From the NCBI RefSeq assembly GCF_001457695.1, contig NZ_LN831025.1:496001-560000 (forward strand): DNA of 64,000 bases. Reading direction: 5' to 3'. This document shows, in pieces, positions 18,199-25,672 of this stretch. The position numbers were made by a program, and so were the translations under genes. Each line of letters starts with the position of its first letter. Position 1 is the stretch's first letter. The stretch is from Campylobacter jejuni (lineage in GTDB: Bacteria; Campylobacterota; Campylobacteria; Campylobacterales; Campylobacteraceae). The notes beneath the pieces were generated by a model. It did not search any database and had not been told where the DNA came from. It saw only the letters and a program-made list of their open reading frames with translations.

Positions 18199-19527
18199 AT
18201 GTCAAGTATTTTTAGCACCTTAAGCCCTTTTAGGCTTTTTGTAAAATGTGCCGTGCCAAATGTTATAAGCATGGCTTTTATTTCTTTTTATTATATAGTT
18301 GATGGAATTTTTGTTGGAAAATATCTAGGAAGTGATGCTTTAGCGGCACTAGCCTTGATTATTCCCTTTATCATGATGTCTTTTGCTTTGGCTGATATGA
18401 TAGCCATAGGATCAGCAGTGCAAATTTCTATGCATTTAGGTTTAGGCAAGAAGAATTTAGCTAGAAAGATATTTAGCTCAAGTATGTTGATTATTTTTAT
18501 AATCTCTTGTTTTATTGGAATTTTGGAGTATTTTTTAGGACCTGTTTTGATTGATTTTTTAAATGTTAGCGATGAGATTAAAACGATGGCTAAAGAATGT
18601 ATGTTTGTTTTTGCTTTGTTTGCACCTTTTACTATGCTTTCTTTTGCTTTGGATAATTATTTAAGAATTTGCGGAAAAACTGCTTATAGTATGGTAATGA
18701 ATGTGATTATAGCATTAAGCAATATAGTGCTTGATTATATTTTTATAGTTGAGTTGGGTTTGGGTTTATTTTCAGCTGCTCTTGCAACTTGTTTGGGACT
18801 TGTTTTAGGTGGTATTTTTGGAATTTTTCCTTTCTTGTTTCAAAATTTAGAGCTTAAAATTTCAAGCCTATATATGAATTTAAAAATTTTTAAAAATATT
18901 CTTTATAACGGAAGCAGTGAGTTTTTTGGCAATATTTCAGGATCTTTATATAGTATTTTTGCAAATTTTGTTTTATTAAAAATTTCTGATACTCAAGCCG
19001 TGGCAGCTTTTTCTATAGTTTTATATATTGATAGTTTTATTATAATGCTTATTATTGCTATGGGTGATGCAATGCAGCCTGCACTTAGTTACAACTATGC
19101 TAAAAAAGATTTTTCAAGAATTAAAGCTATTGTAAAAGTGGCATTTTTTGCAGGGGGATTTTTATCTTTATTCTCTATAGTGCTTATATTGATATTTGGA
19201 GAAAATTTAATCACGCTTTTTACAAAAGAAAACAATCAAGAATTTAAAACTTTTGCTTATACAGCTTTGACGCTTTTTGCTTTTAATTATTTTTTTGCAT
19301 GGTTTAATGTTCTAAGTGGTTCTTTTTTGACAGCTTTTAATAAGGCAAGCTTTTCTTTGGTTTTAAGTTTGGCACAAAATTTATTTATACCTTTGTTTTT
19401 TCTTTTGCTTTTATCTTATTTTATAGGTTTAAATGGAGTATGGCTAAGTCCATTTTTTGCTGAATTTTGTGTTTTGATTTTAGCTTGGATTTTTCTTAAA
19501 AGAATTTTTAAAGATCTATCTTTATAG
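18199..19527 (+). CDS. MATE-family multidrug/sodium antiporter
   Basis: 442 aa, twelve hydrophobic segments in two homologous halves; VDGIFVGKYLGSDALAALAL in the first half is typical of MATE proteins. Family members export cationic drugs and metabolites in exchange for Na+ or H+. The ATG follows AAGGATTATT. A 180-base AT-rich leader separates it from fqrB; apart from the fqrB terminator I see nothing defined in it. Ends in its own terminator. Confidence 0.9.
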   Translation: MSSIFSTLSPFRLFVKCAVPNVISMAFISFYYIVDGIFVGKYLGSDALAALALIIPFIMMSFALADMIAIGSAVQISMHLGLGKKNLARKIFSSSMLIIFIISCFIGILEYFLGPVLIDFLNVSDEIKTMAKECMFVFALFAPFTMLSFALDNYLRICGKTAYSMVMNVIIALSNIVLDYIFIVELGLGLFSAALATCLGLVLGGIFGIFPFLFQNLELKISSLYMNLKIFKNILYNGSSEFFGNISGSLYSIFANFVLLKISDTQAVAAFSIVLYIDSFIIMLIIAMGDAMQPALSYNYAKKDFSRIKAIVKVAFFAGGFLSLFSIVLILIFGENLITLFTKENNQEFKTFAYTALTLFAFNYFFAWFNVLSGSFLTAFNKASFSLVLSLAQNLFIPLFFLLLLSYFIGLNGVWLSPFFAEFCVLILAWIFLKRIFKDLSL

Positions 19528-19543
19528 GAGATAGATCTTTTTT
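19510..19543 (+). terminator. Intrinsic terminator of the MATE gene
   Basis: AAAGATCTATCT pairs perfectly with AGATAGATCTTT around a 7-base loop containing the stop codon, followed by a T run. It may act on both strands, because the convergent outer-membrane protein gene ends 32 bases away. Confidence 0.8.
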
Positions 19544-19574
19544 AAATTTTATCAAAGGAGCTTTTTTATAATTT

Positions 19575-20507
19575 TTAGAATTTATATCCTATACCAGTTA
19601 GGACAATTTGATAGGTTTCATCATAAAATCCTATATCACTATTTCTTTTTTCTATGCCATAATTTGCAAAACCATAAAGTCCGTTATAACCCAAAAATTG
19701 ATTTTTAACAACTTTTAGATTAAGCTTAACTATATTACCATCTTGTTTTTTGTGGAAGATAGGATCAGTTCCTACTGCTTCATATTTGCTAAGATTTAAA
19801 TTTGGAGTGAAGATATAATCATTAGCAAAAGCCAAATTTGTTCCTATACTAAAACCATATCTTGAATAGCTTTGAGCTTTTCCGTCTGCATCATTGTAAT
19901 CATAATTTAACCCTAGGTTTAATAAGCTATAACTATAGTTTAATTCAAATTCGTGATAATACCCCTCCCTTTTTAAAGAGCTTTGTGCGATAGTGTCTTT
20001 ATCATATTTGTTTTTTCTAAATAAATATGAAGTGGTAAATTTCCCAAAATCACTTTCATAAAGTTGAGAGATTTTAAAACCATATCTATTAACATCAGTT
20101 TCTTCTCTATTTCCTATTGCATAAGGATTTGCATAAGCTTTTTCTCTTAAAGAGGAAATCACAGAAAAAGAAGTGCTAAAACGCTCTAAATAAGCTCTTT
20201 CGTAGCCTAAAGCTATACCGCTGATATCTCTTCCATTGTAGTTTTTAATAAAAATTCTATCATTATTTATAAGGTTGCCATAGTAAAGTTCTACACCGAT
20301 AAAAGGAATGAAAGAGGAGTCTGAATTATCAGCATTGTGACTGCTTAGATAATCACTGTTTGCCAAGGTTGAAATATTACTTTTAATATCCCTTGCACCT
20401 ACACCTATGCTTAAATTTCCACTAAAACCTTCTTGAAATTCTACAGCCGTAGCTGATTGGGTTAATAAAATGGAGGCTAAAACACAGGAAAATAAATATT
20501 TTTTCAA
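19575..20507 (-). CDS. Outer-membrane beta-barrel protein under a CmeR-type operator
   Basis: 310 aa with a Sec signal peptide (FSCVLASILLTQSATA). The mature part is a run of alternating aromatic/polar strands and ends in a C-terminal Phe (IGYKF), the sorting signal of outer-membrane barrels. It matches the strongly CmeR-repressed periplasmic/outer-membrane protein known from C. jejuni; its function is unknown. The start is TTG at 20507, chosen because AAGGAG lies 6 bases upstream. A perfect 7+1+7 inverted repeat overlaps its promoter. Confidence 0.85.
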   Translation of the reverse strand: MKKYLFSCVLASILLTQSATAVEFQEGFSGNLSIGVGARDIKSNISTLANSDYLSSHNADNSDSSFIPFIGVELYYGNLINNDRIFIKNYNGRDISGIALGYERAYLERFSTSFSVISSLREKAYANPYAIGNREETDVNRYGFKISQLYESDFGKFTTSYLFRKNKYDKDTIAQSSLKREGYYHEFELNYSYSLLNLGLNYDYNDADGKAQSYSRYGFSIGTNLAFANDYIFTPNLNLSKYEAVGTDPIFHKKQDGNIVKLNLKVVKNQFLGYNGLYGFANYGIEKRNSDIGFYDETYQIVLTGIGYKF

Positions 20508-20533
20508 ATGTTCTCCTTGAAATGTTTGTTGTT

Positions 20534-20548
20534 TGTAATTAAATTACA
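20534..20548 (-). promoter_or_regulatory. CmeR-type operator overlapping the -10 and start point
   Basis: TGTAATTAAATTACA is a perfect palindrome around a central A. It resembles the TetR-family CmeR site (TGTAATA-like half sites). On the minus strand a TATAAA -10 candidate is at 20549-20554, so the repeat covers the inferred transcription start. A second half site, TGTAAC, is at 20557-20562. Confidence 0.7.
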
Positions 20549-20660
20549 TTTATAATTGTAACTAATATTATTTTAAATATTTATAAAAAAATTAAGTTTT
20601 ATAATTTAAGTTTTTTTAGATAGAATTTTTAGAATTAATTTATATTTATAAGGAAATTTA

Positions 20661-22037
20661 GTGCAGCAAGAGTATTATGACTTGGATTTAGAACGAGCTA
20701 TTTTAAGTAGTTGTATTATGAGTGAAGAAGCTTATGCTAATATAGCAGGCGATATTAGCCCAAAAGATTTTAGTCTTAAAGCTCACCAAGATATTTTTAA
20801 AGCGGTTATAGCTTGTAGTAATAACAAAGAGCCCATTTCTGTAAGTTTTTTAAGAAAACATAAAAAAATAGATGAGCAAATTTTAGCAGAAATTCTTGCC
20901 ACTCCTTCTATGATAGATTTGCCTGCTTATGTAAATGAACTTCGCGAAAAGTCCGTAAAAAGACAACTCTTGAGTTTTGCACATCTTTTACCAACTCGTA
21001 TCAATGAAGATCGTGCTGTAAGTGAAATCGCAGATGAAATTGGTAAAGAAATTTTTAGCATTACAAATCGTGTGAATTCTAGAGATATTAAAGATGTTGA
21101 TATGGTAATATCAGAACTTTTTGAAGAATTTAAAAAGCAAAAAACTTTAGAAAATAAAGGTATTATAGGGCTTGATACAGGTTTTGAAGGTCTAAATAAA
21201 ATGACAAAAGGCTTTAAAGGGGGTGAACTTATAATAATCGCCGCGCGTCCAGGTATGGGAAAGACAACTCTTTGTTTAAATTTCATTGATAAGGTTTTAA
21301 GACAAAAAAAAGGCGTGGCTTTATTTTCTCTTGAAATGCCTGCAACTCAAATCATGCAAAGAATGCTATCTTCTAAAACTTCTATTCCTTTGCAAAAAAT
21401 TTTAACTGCAGATTTAAACGATGATGAATGGGAGCGTTTAGGAGATGCTTGCAATGATTATAGTCAAAAGAAATTATATATTTACGATAGTGGTTATGCA
21501 ACTATTGCTGATGTAAGGGCTATTTTAAGGCGTTTAAAATCTCAAGATGAAAGTATAGGACTTTGTGTGATTGACTATATAGGGCTTATGATGAGTAATT
21601 CAAATTTTAATGATAGACATTTGCAAGTTAGTGAAATTTCAAGAGGACTTAAGCTTTTGGCTAGGGAGCTTGATATGCCTATTATCGCACTTTCACAACT
21701 TAATCGTGGCTTAGAGCAAAGGGCAAATAAGCGTCCTTTGATGAGTGATTTGCGAGAAAGTGGAGCTATAGAGCAAGATGCGGATGCTATTTTGTTTGTA
21801 TATCGCGATGAGGTTTATAGAGAACAAGAAGAAAAAGAAAGAGAGAATAAAGCTAAAGCTGAAGGTAAAGCTTATCAAAGGCTTTTTATACCAAATCCTA
21901 TGCAAGAAAATGCTGAAATTATTGTTGGAAAAAATAGAAATGGGCCTGTTGGAACTATAGAAGTTGTATTTTTAAAAGAAAAATCTTGTTTTGTAGATAA
22001 ACCTATAGGCTATGAAACTACTGAATTTACAGGCTAG
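20661..22037 (+). CDS. dnaB: Replicative DNA helicase
   Basis: 458 aa, GTG start after AAGGAAATTTA. The N-terminal domain (about 1-110), linker helix, and RecA-like C-terminal domain are all present. Walker A reads ARPGMGKTTL near residue 198; FSLEMPATQI, VIDYIGLM and SQLNRGLEQR are the following helicase motifs. It unwinds DNA ahead of the fork and loads primase. The C-terminus is full length with no intein. TAGAAT upstream (near 20620) is a plausible -10. Confidence 0.97.
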   Translation: MQQEYYDLDLERAILSSCIMSEEAYANIAGDISPKDFSLKAHQDIFKAVIACSNNKEPISVSFLRKHKKIDEQILAEILATPSMIDLPAYVNELREKSVKRQLLSFAHLLPTRINEDRAVSEIADEIGKEIFSITNRVNSRDIKDVDMVISELFEEFKKQKTLENKGIIGLDTGFEGLNKMTKGFKGGELIIIAARPGMGKTTLCLNFIDKVLRQKKGVALFSLEMPATQIMQRMLSSKTSIPLQKILTADLNDDEWERLGDACNDYSQKKLYIYDSGYATIADVRAILRRLKSQDESIGLCVIDYIGLMMSNSNFNDRHLQVSEISRGLKLLARELDMPIIALSQLNRGLEQRANKRPLMSDLRESGAIEQDADAILFVYRDEVYREQEEKERENKAKAEGKAYQRLFIPNPMQENAEIIVGKNRNGPVGTIEVVFLKEKSCFVDKPIGYETTEFTG

Positions 22038-22079
22038 CTTTAATAAAATAAGTTTTTAATATTTTAAAGTTATTTTTTA

Positions 22080-22094
22080 CGACACAACCTGTCG
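22080..22094 (+). promoter_or_regulatory. Inverted repeat upstream of the GTPase-locus first promoter
   Basis: CGACACAACCTGTCG is a perfect 5-base inverted repeat (CGACA/TGTCG) with a 5-base spacer. It stands out as GC-rich in an AT-rich gap, and lies where a -35 would be for the TATACT at 22106-22111. It looks like an operator for the downstream genes; the WYL regulator at the far end of the locus is the obvious candidate binder. Confidence 0.5.
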
Positions 22095-22105
22095 CAAGGG
22101 TGTTT

Positions 22106-22111
22106 TATACT
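22106..22111 (+). promoter_or_regulatory. Candidate -10 for the 22142 gene
   Basis: TGTTTTATACTTTC contains TATACT 30 bases before the ATG at 22142 and 11 bases downstream of the inverted repeat. Confidence 0.45.
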
Positions 22112-22141
22112 TTCTTTGTTATTTTAAAACAAGGAGAGAAA

Positions 22142-22702
22142 ATGTTAAAACAAATCGCATTTGGTAGTATAGCTCTTACAGCTACAGGATATGGCATAAA
22201 AAAATTATACGAAAAATTATCCAAGCCAGAAAGAAAATTTGATACACATGCTATTGTTCCAAGCTGTAAGGATGTAATCAATACCGAAGAATACAAACTC
22301 AAAAGAAAGCTTGAAATCGAACAAAAGAAAAATCAAATTCAAGAATTTCTTTGCGAATGTATGGAGTGTTATAGCGGCTTTTCAAAATATTTTAATTCTA
22401 AGGAATTTTTAGAATTTGAGCAAAATTTTACCTCTAAAAATAATCACAAAACAGAATTTCTTTTGTCGTCTTATAAAGATCAAATGATAAAAGTGATCGA
22501 CTATGCTAAAAAATTTAAATGCTTGAGTGCTTTTTTGGAAACACAAAGCGAAAAAAATGACTTAGCGGTTGTAAAAATGATAAGTGAAAGTATGGAGAGA
22601 AAAACACAGAGATTTTATCTGCAAACAAAATTTCAAACTTTTCCTCAGTATATTTTTCCTTCTGTGTGGAGTTCTCCTATGTGGGATAAACAATGGGAAT
22701 AA
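22142..22702 (+). CDS. Membrane-anchored helical protein of the GTPase locus
   Basis: 186 aa. The start is ATG 22142 because AAGGAGAGAAA lies immediately before it; an upstream ATG at 22100 has no ribosome site. A short N-terminal hydrophobic segment (about residues 4-19) could anchor it, followed by a mostly helical charged domain with several Cys residues (CECMECYSGF near 75). There is no known enzymatic motif and I do not recognise a family. It overlaps the next gene by 10 bases and belongs to the locus that continues to the WYL regulator. Confidence 0.78.
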   Translation: MLKQIAFGSIALTATGYGIKKLYEKLSKPERKFDTHAIVPSCKDVINTEEYKLKRKLEIEQKKNQIQEFLCECMECYSGFSKYFNSKEFLEFEQNFTSKNNHKTEFLLSSYKDQMIKVIDYAKKFKCLSAFLETQSEKNDLAVVKMISESMERKTQRFYLQTKFQTFPQYIFPSVWSSPMWDKQWE

Positions 22703-22899
22703 TACTTGGAATTTTAAGCCTTATAGCTGGCTTTGTTGCTATAGTGTTGATGTGTGGTTTGTATTTTATAGCGTTTATGGTTTTTGTTGGCATAGCGATA
22801 CTTATTTTTCTTTCTATGCAACCTTATCCTTATAATATAATATTTTGTGCTATATATTTAATCACAATTTTAGCACTAGTGCTATGCCGTAAAACTTAA
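22693..22899 (+). CDS. Small two- or three-helix membrane protein
   Basis: 68 aa, almost entirely hydrophobic: segments at about 3-22, 24-41 and 46-63. It starts inside the end of the previous gene (10-base overlap), so translation is probably coupled. A competing open frame at 22584-22835 runs through both genes and is rejected as a shadow. The function is unknown; it could assist membrane association of its neighbour or of the downstream GTPase. Confidence 0.65.
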   Translation: MGIILGILSLIAGFVAIVLMCGLYFIAFMVFVGIAILIFLSMQPYPYNIIFCAIYLITILALVLCRKT

Positions 22900-22915
22900 A
22901 AATTTCACTTCCCCC

Positions 22916-22943
22916 TTGACTGGGGGGGGGGATTTGATAAAAT
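22916..22943 (+). promoter_or_regulatory. Phase-variable promoter: TTGACT, G10 tract, TAAAAT
   Basis: A near-consensus -35 TTGACT (22916-22921) and -10 TAAAAT (22938-22943) are separated by 16 bases, ten of which are the uninterrupted G run at 22922-22931. Each gained or lost G changes the -35/-10 spacing directly, so slipped-strand mispairing would alter transcription. Poly-G tracts of 8 or more are the main contingency loci in C. jejuni, but most lie inside coding regions. The GTPase ATG is 34 bases downstream of the -10. Confidence 0.75.
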
Positions 22944-22977
22944 ACAAAGTTAAAAATTTTAAAAACAAGGAGAAAAT

Positions 22978-24096
22978 ATGGCAAATAATGAGTTTAATTT
23001 CAACAATGGATCTTTTTTTAACGAGATAATGACAAAGTTTGAAAAAATCAAAAAAGAAGAACAAGAAAATAATAAGTTAAATGTTTTAATACTTGGAAAA
23101 ACAGGTGCAGGAAAAAGTACTTTAATTAATACCGTATTTGGTGAAAAAGTAGCCAAAACAGGTAGCGGCTCTCCAATCACTGCTAATTTAAACAAATATG
23201 AAAAAGATGGACTTTGTATATATGATAGTAAAGGTCTTGAAATAAAAGATGACAAAGGTATTGATAACTTAAAACAATTTATCGAAGATCAAAAAGCAAA
23301 AGAACCTTCAGATCAAATTCATTTGGTATGGTTTTGTATTTGTGAAGCAAATCGAAGAATAGAACCACAAGAAAAAGAATTAATAAAATTTTTAAAATCT
23401 GAAAAATTTTGTACAATATTGGTTATCACTAAAGCTCAACAAGATAAAGATGAAAATGGTTGTAGTTTTAAGGATATTGTTAAAAAAGAGCTTGAATTAG
23501 ATGATGAAAAAATAGAAAGAGTAAGAGCTATAGCAATTGAAGATGATGAAGGAAATGTTAAAAAACTTTTAGGTATTAAAGAGTTAGTCAATAAAACTTA
23601 TTGTTTTTTAAATGAAGGACAAAAAAATGCTTTTGCAAGAAAACAACAATATGATAAAGATTTAAAAAGAGAAGCTTGCAAAGAAAAGGCTCAAGATAAG
23701 ATTAAATATTATGCAGGATTATCTTCAACTGTAGCATTATCTCCTATACCTTTTTCTGACTTTCCTCTTATTGCAACCAATCAATGTGCTATGATTTATC
23801 ATATTAGTATGATTTACGAGCTTAATTTAAGCAGTAAAGATGATGCTTTAAAAATTTTAACAGCTTTACTTGCTACAGGTGTTACAGGATTTGCAGTCAA
23901 AACGCTTGCTACAGGTCTTATGAAATTTATTCCTGGTGTCAATTTTATAGGTGGAGCTATTAACGCAACAGTAGCCTACAACGCCACTAAAAAAATCGGA
24001 GAATTTTATATAGATTATTTAGATGAACATTTTGAAGATATACAAAATGGAAAAAAACTTGATTTTGAATTTAAAAATTTATCAATAGAAAAATAA
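22978..24096 (+). CDS. Era/dynamin-like GTPase with C-terminal membrane-associated domain
   Basis: 372 aa. The P-loop GKTGAGKS is at residues 40-47, a G2-type Thr at 68, and the G3 motif DSKG at 83-86. The G4 position reads TKAQ (151-154) where TKxD is expected, so guanine specificity may be altered. Residues 220-340 form an alpha-helical region with Gly/Ala-rich hydrophobic helices like DUF697 domains of membrane-linked GTPases. AAGGAG precedes the ATG. It is the first gene behind the G10 promoter. The role is unknown; the family includes bacterial relatives of immunity-related GTPases. Confidence 0.85.
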   Translation: MANNEFNFNNGSFFNEIMTKFEKIKKEEQENNKLNVLILGKTGAGKSTLINTVFGEKVAKTGSGSPITANLNKYEKDGLCIYDSKGLEIKDDKGIDNLKQFIEDQKAKEPSDQIHLVWFCICEANRRIEPQEKELIKFLKSEKFCTILVITKAQQDKDENGCSFKDIVKKELELDDEKIERVRAIAIEDDEGNVKKLLGIKELVNKTYCFLNEGQKNAFARKQQYDKDLKREACKEKAQDKIKYYAGLSSTVALSPIPFSDFPLIATNQCAMIYHISMIYELNLSSKDDALKILTALLATGVTGFAVKTLATGLMKFIPGVNFIGGAINATVAYNATKKIGEFYIDYLDEHFEDIQNGKKLDFEFKNLSIEK

Positions 24097-24106
24097 GCAA
24101 TAAATC

Positions 24107-24277
24107 ATGATTAAGCCTATTCCAAAATTTCAAAAATGTATAAAATGTGGCAAAAGTTTTTTAGCTAAACCTAAAAGCGATGCTTTAAATACTTTAGATT
24201 TTATATGTAGTGATTGCAAAGGCGAAAAAAGTGGATTTTTAAGTTCTTTGTTTGAAATTTTTAAACCAAAACACTAA
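24107..24277 (+). CDS. 56-aa zinc-ribbon protein
   Basis: A short ORF with four cysteines in two CxxC knuckles: C11-C14 (KCIKCGK) and C34-C37 (ICSDCKG), spaced as in zinc ribbons. The remaining residues are basic, ending in a hydrophobic/aromatic tail (FLSSLFEIFKPKH). It starts 11 bases after the GTPase stop and ends 13 bases before the next ATG, so it is within the operon. Such mini zinc ribbons bind nucleic acid or partner proteins; the specific role is unknown. Confidence 0.75.
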   Translation: MIKPIPKFQKCIKCGKSFLAKPKSDALNTLDFICSDCKGEKSGFLSSLFEIFKPKH

Positions 24278-24290
24278 TCAAGGAAAAGAA

Positions 24291-24596
24291 ATGTTTTCTA
24301 AGATTTTCTCATCTCTTAGTCTTGCAAATGCGTTTAAAGGCTTTTTATTTAAACGCATTTCAAGCCCTATGCAAAGTGCTCGTATTATCAGTATGGTTTT
24401 GGATATAAAAAATGCTTTTAATGACAGCAAAGATCAAGCAAGTAGTATTTGCAAAACTTTGGATTTGATAGTAAATTTTAAAAAAGAACACCCGCAGGAT
24501 TTTAACGAGTTGTTTGAAATTTTAAAAGATCTCATACAAGAATACGAGCAAAATCCTAATGAAATCAAGCAAAATCTCAAAGAAATCCTAAAATAA
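24291..24596 (+). CDS. Small helical protein of the GTPase locus
   Basis: 101 aa starting at ATG 24291 behind AAGGAAAAGAA; a longer TTG-started frame from 24252 would overlap the zinc-ribbon gene and has no ribosome site. It is predicted helical with an amphipathic N-terminus (MFSKIFSSLSLANAFKGFLF) and an acidic C-terminal half. I recognise no family. It lies 8 bases before the HEPN-motif gene, indicating co-expression. Confidence 0.7.
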   Translation: MFSKIFSSLSLANAFKGFLFKRISSPMQSARIISMVLDIKNAFNDSKDQASSICKTLDLIVNFKKEHPQDFNELFEILKDLIQEYEQNPNEIKQNLKEILK

Positions 24597-24604
24597 GGCA
24601 AAGC

Positions 24605-25672
24605 ATGAACCACCTTTTAATCCTTTATAACCCCTACTATCAAGAAGATGTCATCAAGCAACATTTAAGTATTTTACAAGAAAAATCCCAAGTTGCCTTT
24701 GGCAAAATCAAATCAAAACTCAACGATCAAGAAAAGCAAAATTTCTTAGAAGAAATTTACCAAAGTACAAATGAAGAAAATTTCTTGCAACTTTTTTTAA
24801 GCGATTATGCTAATTTATTTGTCGCTAAGGTGGTAAAAATTTCTAAAAATGTCGATGAAAGTTTGATTCCTAGTTATTATAAAGAAAAAAATTTAGAAGT
24901 GGAAAACTTTTTTATCATCAGTGATTTAAGAGAATTGGTCAGGGAAGATTTTAGTCTTTTAAGAGATAAATTTTTAGCCAATTTCATCACCCCAAACGAT
25001 CACACCTATGCCATTTATGGCAATAATTACACCTATCCTTTGCCTGTGAGATTAAAAGAAGAGTGTTCTTATTTTTTAGGAGATGAAAAGCATTATCTAA
25101 GCGTGTATAAAAGCAAAGAATACCTAGCCATGCAAGAAAATTTCATACGCTTTGTTTTTGGCAAAAGGATTTTTTATCTCTTGCACCCTGATAGCATAAG
25201 CAATATCATTCATGCAGAATTAGAGCTTTTACAAAGCGAAAACGATCTTTTAAATGATTTTACAAGCATTGTAGTCAAATACTCCAAAACCTTAGAATAT
25301 GAAATTTACGCTTTTGCCAAAAAAGTTCTTTTAAAAGCTTGCATGAAAGATCCTAGCCTTTATGATTTAACTTATAATGTCCAAGGCAAATCTTTTATAC
25401 TTAAAGATTTTTTTACCCAAAAACCCAATCTTGGAAGTATTAAATTTCTACTCAGACATGAAAATATCCAATATCATTTAGGAAAAAGTTTAACTCAATT
25501 TATCAATTATCTTTTTTCAAAAAGTCTTACTATCATTCAAGAAATCCGTAATGAAGCCGTTCATGCAAAAGCCCCAAGTTTAAATGAAGTCAAAAAACTT
25601 AGAAATGAAATTTTAGGCATAGAAGGCGTAAGTTTGTTAAAAAGCATTTTAACTCACAAGGAAATTTCATGA
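24605..25672 (+). CDS. Protein with C-terminal HEPN-type RNEAVH motif
   Basis: 355 aa, soluble. The last 60 residues form helices carrying IRNEAVHAKAPS, in which Arg315 and His320 fit the R-x4-H motif of HEPN ribonuclease domains; polar Asn directly after the Arg is also typical. The N-terminal 250 residues (starting LLILYNPYYQEDVI) are of no fold I recognise. HEPN proteins commonly cleave RNA in toxin-antitoxin and phage-defence systems. The gene overlaps the WYL regulator by 4 bases (ATGA), a toxin-plus-regulator style arrangement. RNase activity is inference. Confidence 0.75.
   Translation: MNHLLILYNPYYQEDVIKQHLSILQEKSQVAFGKIKSKLNDQEKQNFLEEIYQSTNEENFLQLFLSDYANLFVAKVVKISKNVDESLIPSYYKEKNLEVENFFIISDLRELVREDFSLLRDKFLANFITPNDHTYAIYGNNYTYPLPVRLKEECSYFLGDEKHYLSVYKSKEYLAMQENFIRFVFGKRIFYLLHPDSISNIIHAELELLQSENDLLNDFTSIVVKYSKTLEYEIYAFAKKVLLKACMKDPSLYDLTYNVQGKSFILKDFFTQKPNLGSIKFLLRHENIQYHLGKSLTQFINYLFSKSLTIIQEIRNEAVHAKAPSLNEVKKLRNEILGIEGVSLLKSILTHKEIS

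Noticed and set aside
22584-22835. 83-aa Trp/Cys-rich open frame
   Set aside because: It overlaps two better-supported genes in another frame and has no ribosome site.
22911-22931. C5-loop-G10 as an intrinsic terminator
   Set aside because: The pairing is possible but no T run follows; the -35/-10 arrangement explains the sequence better.
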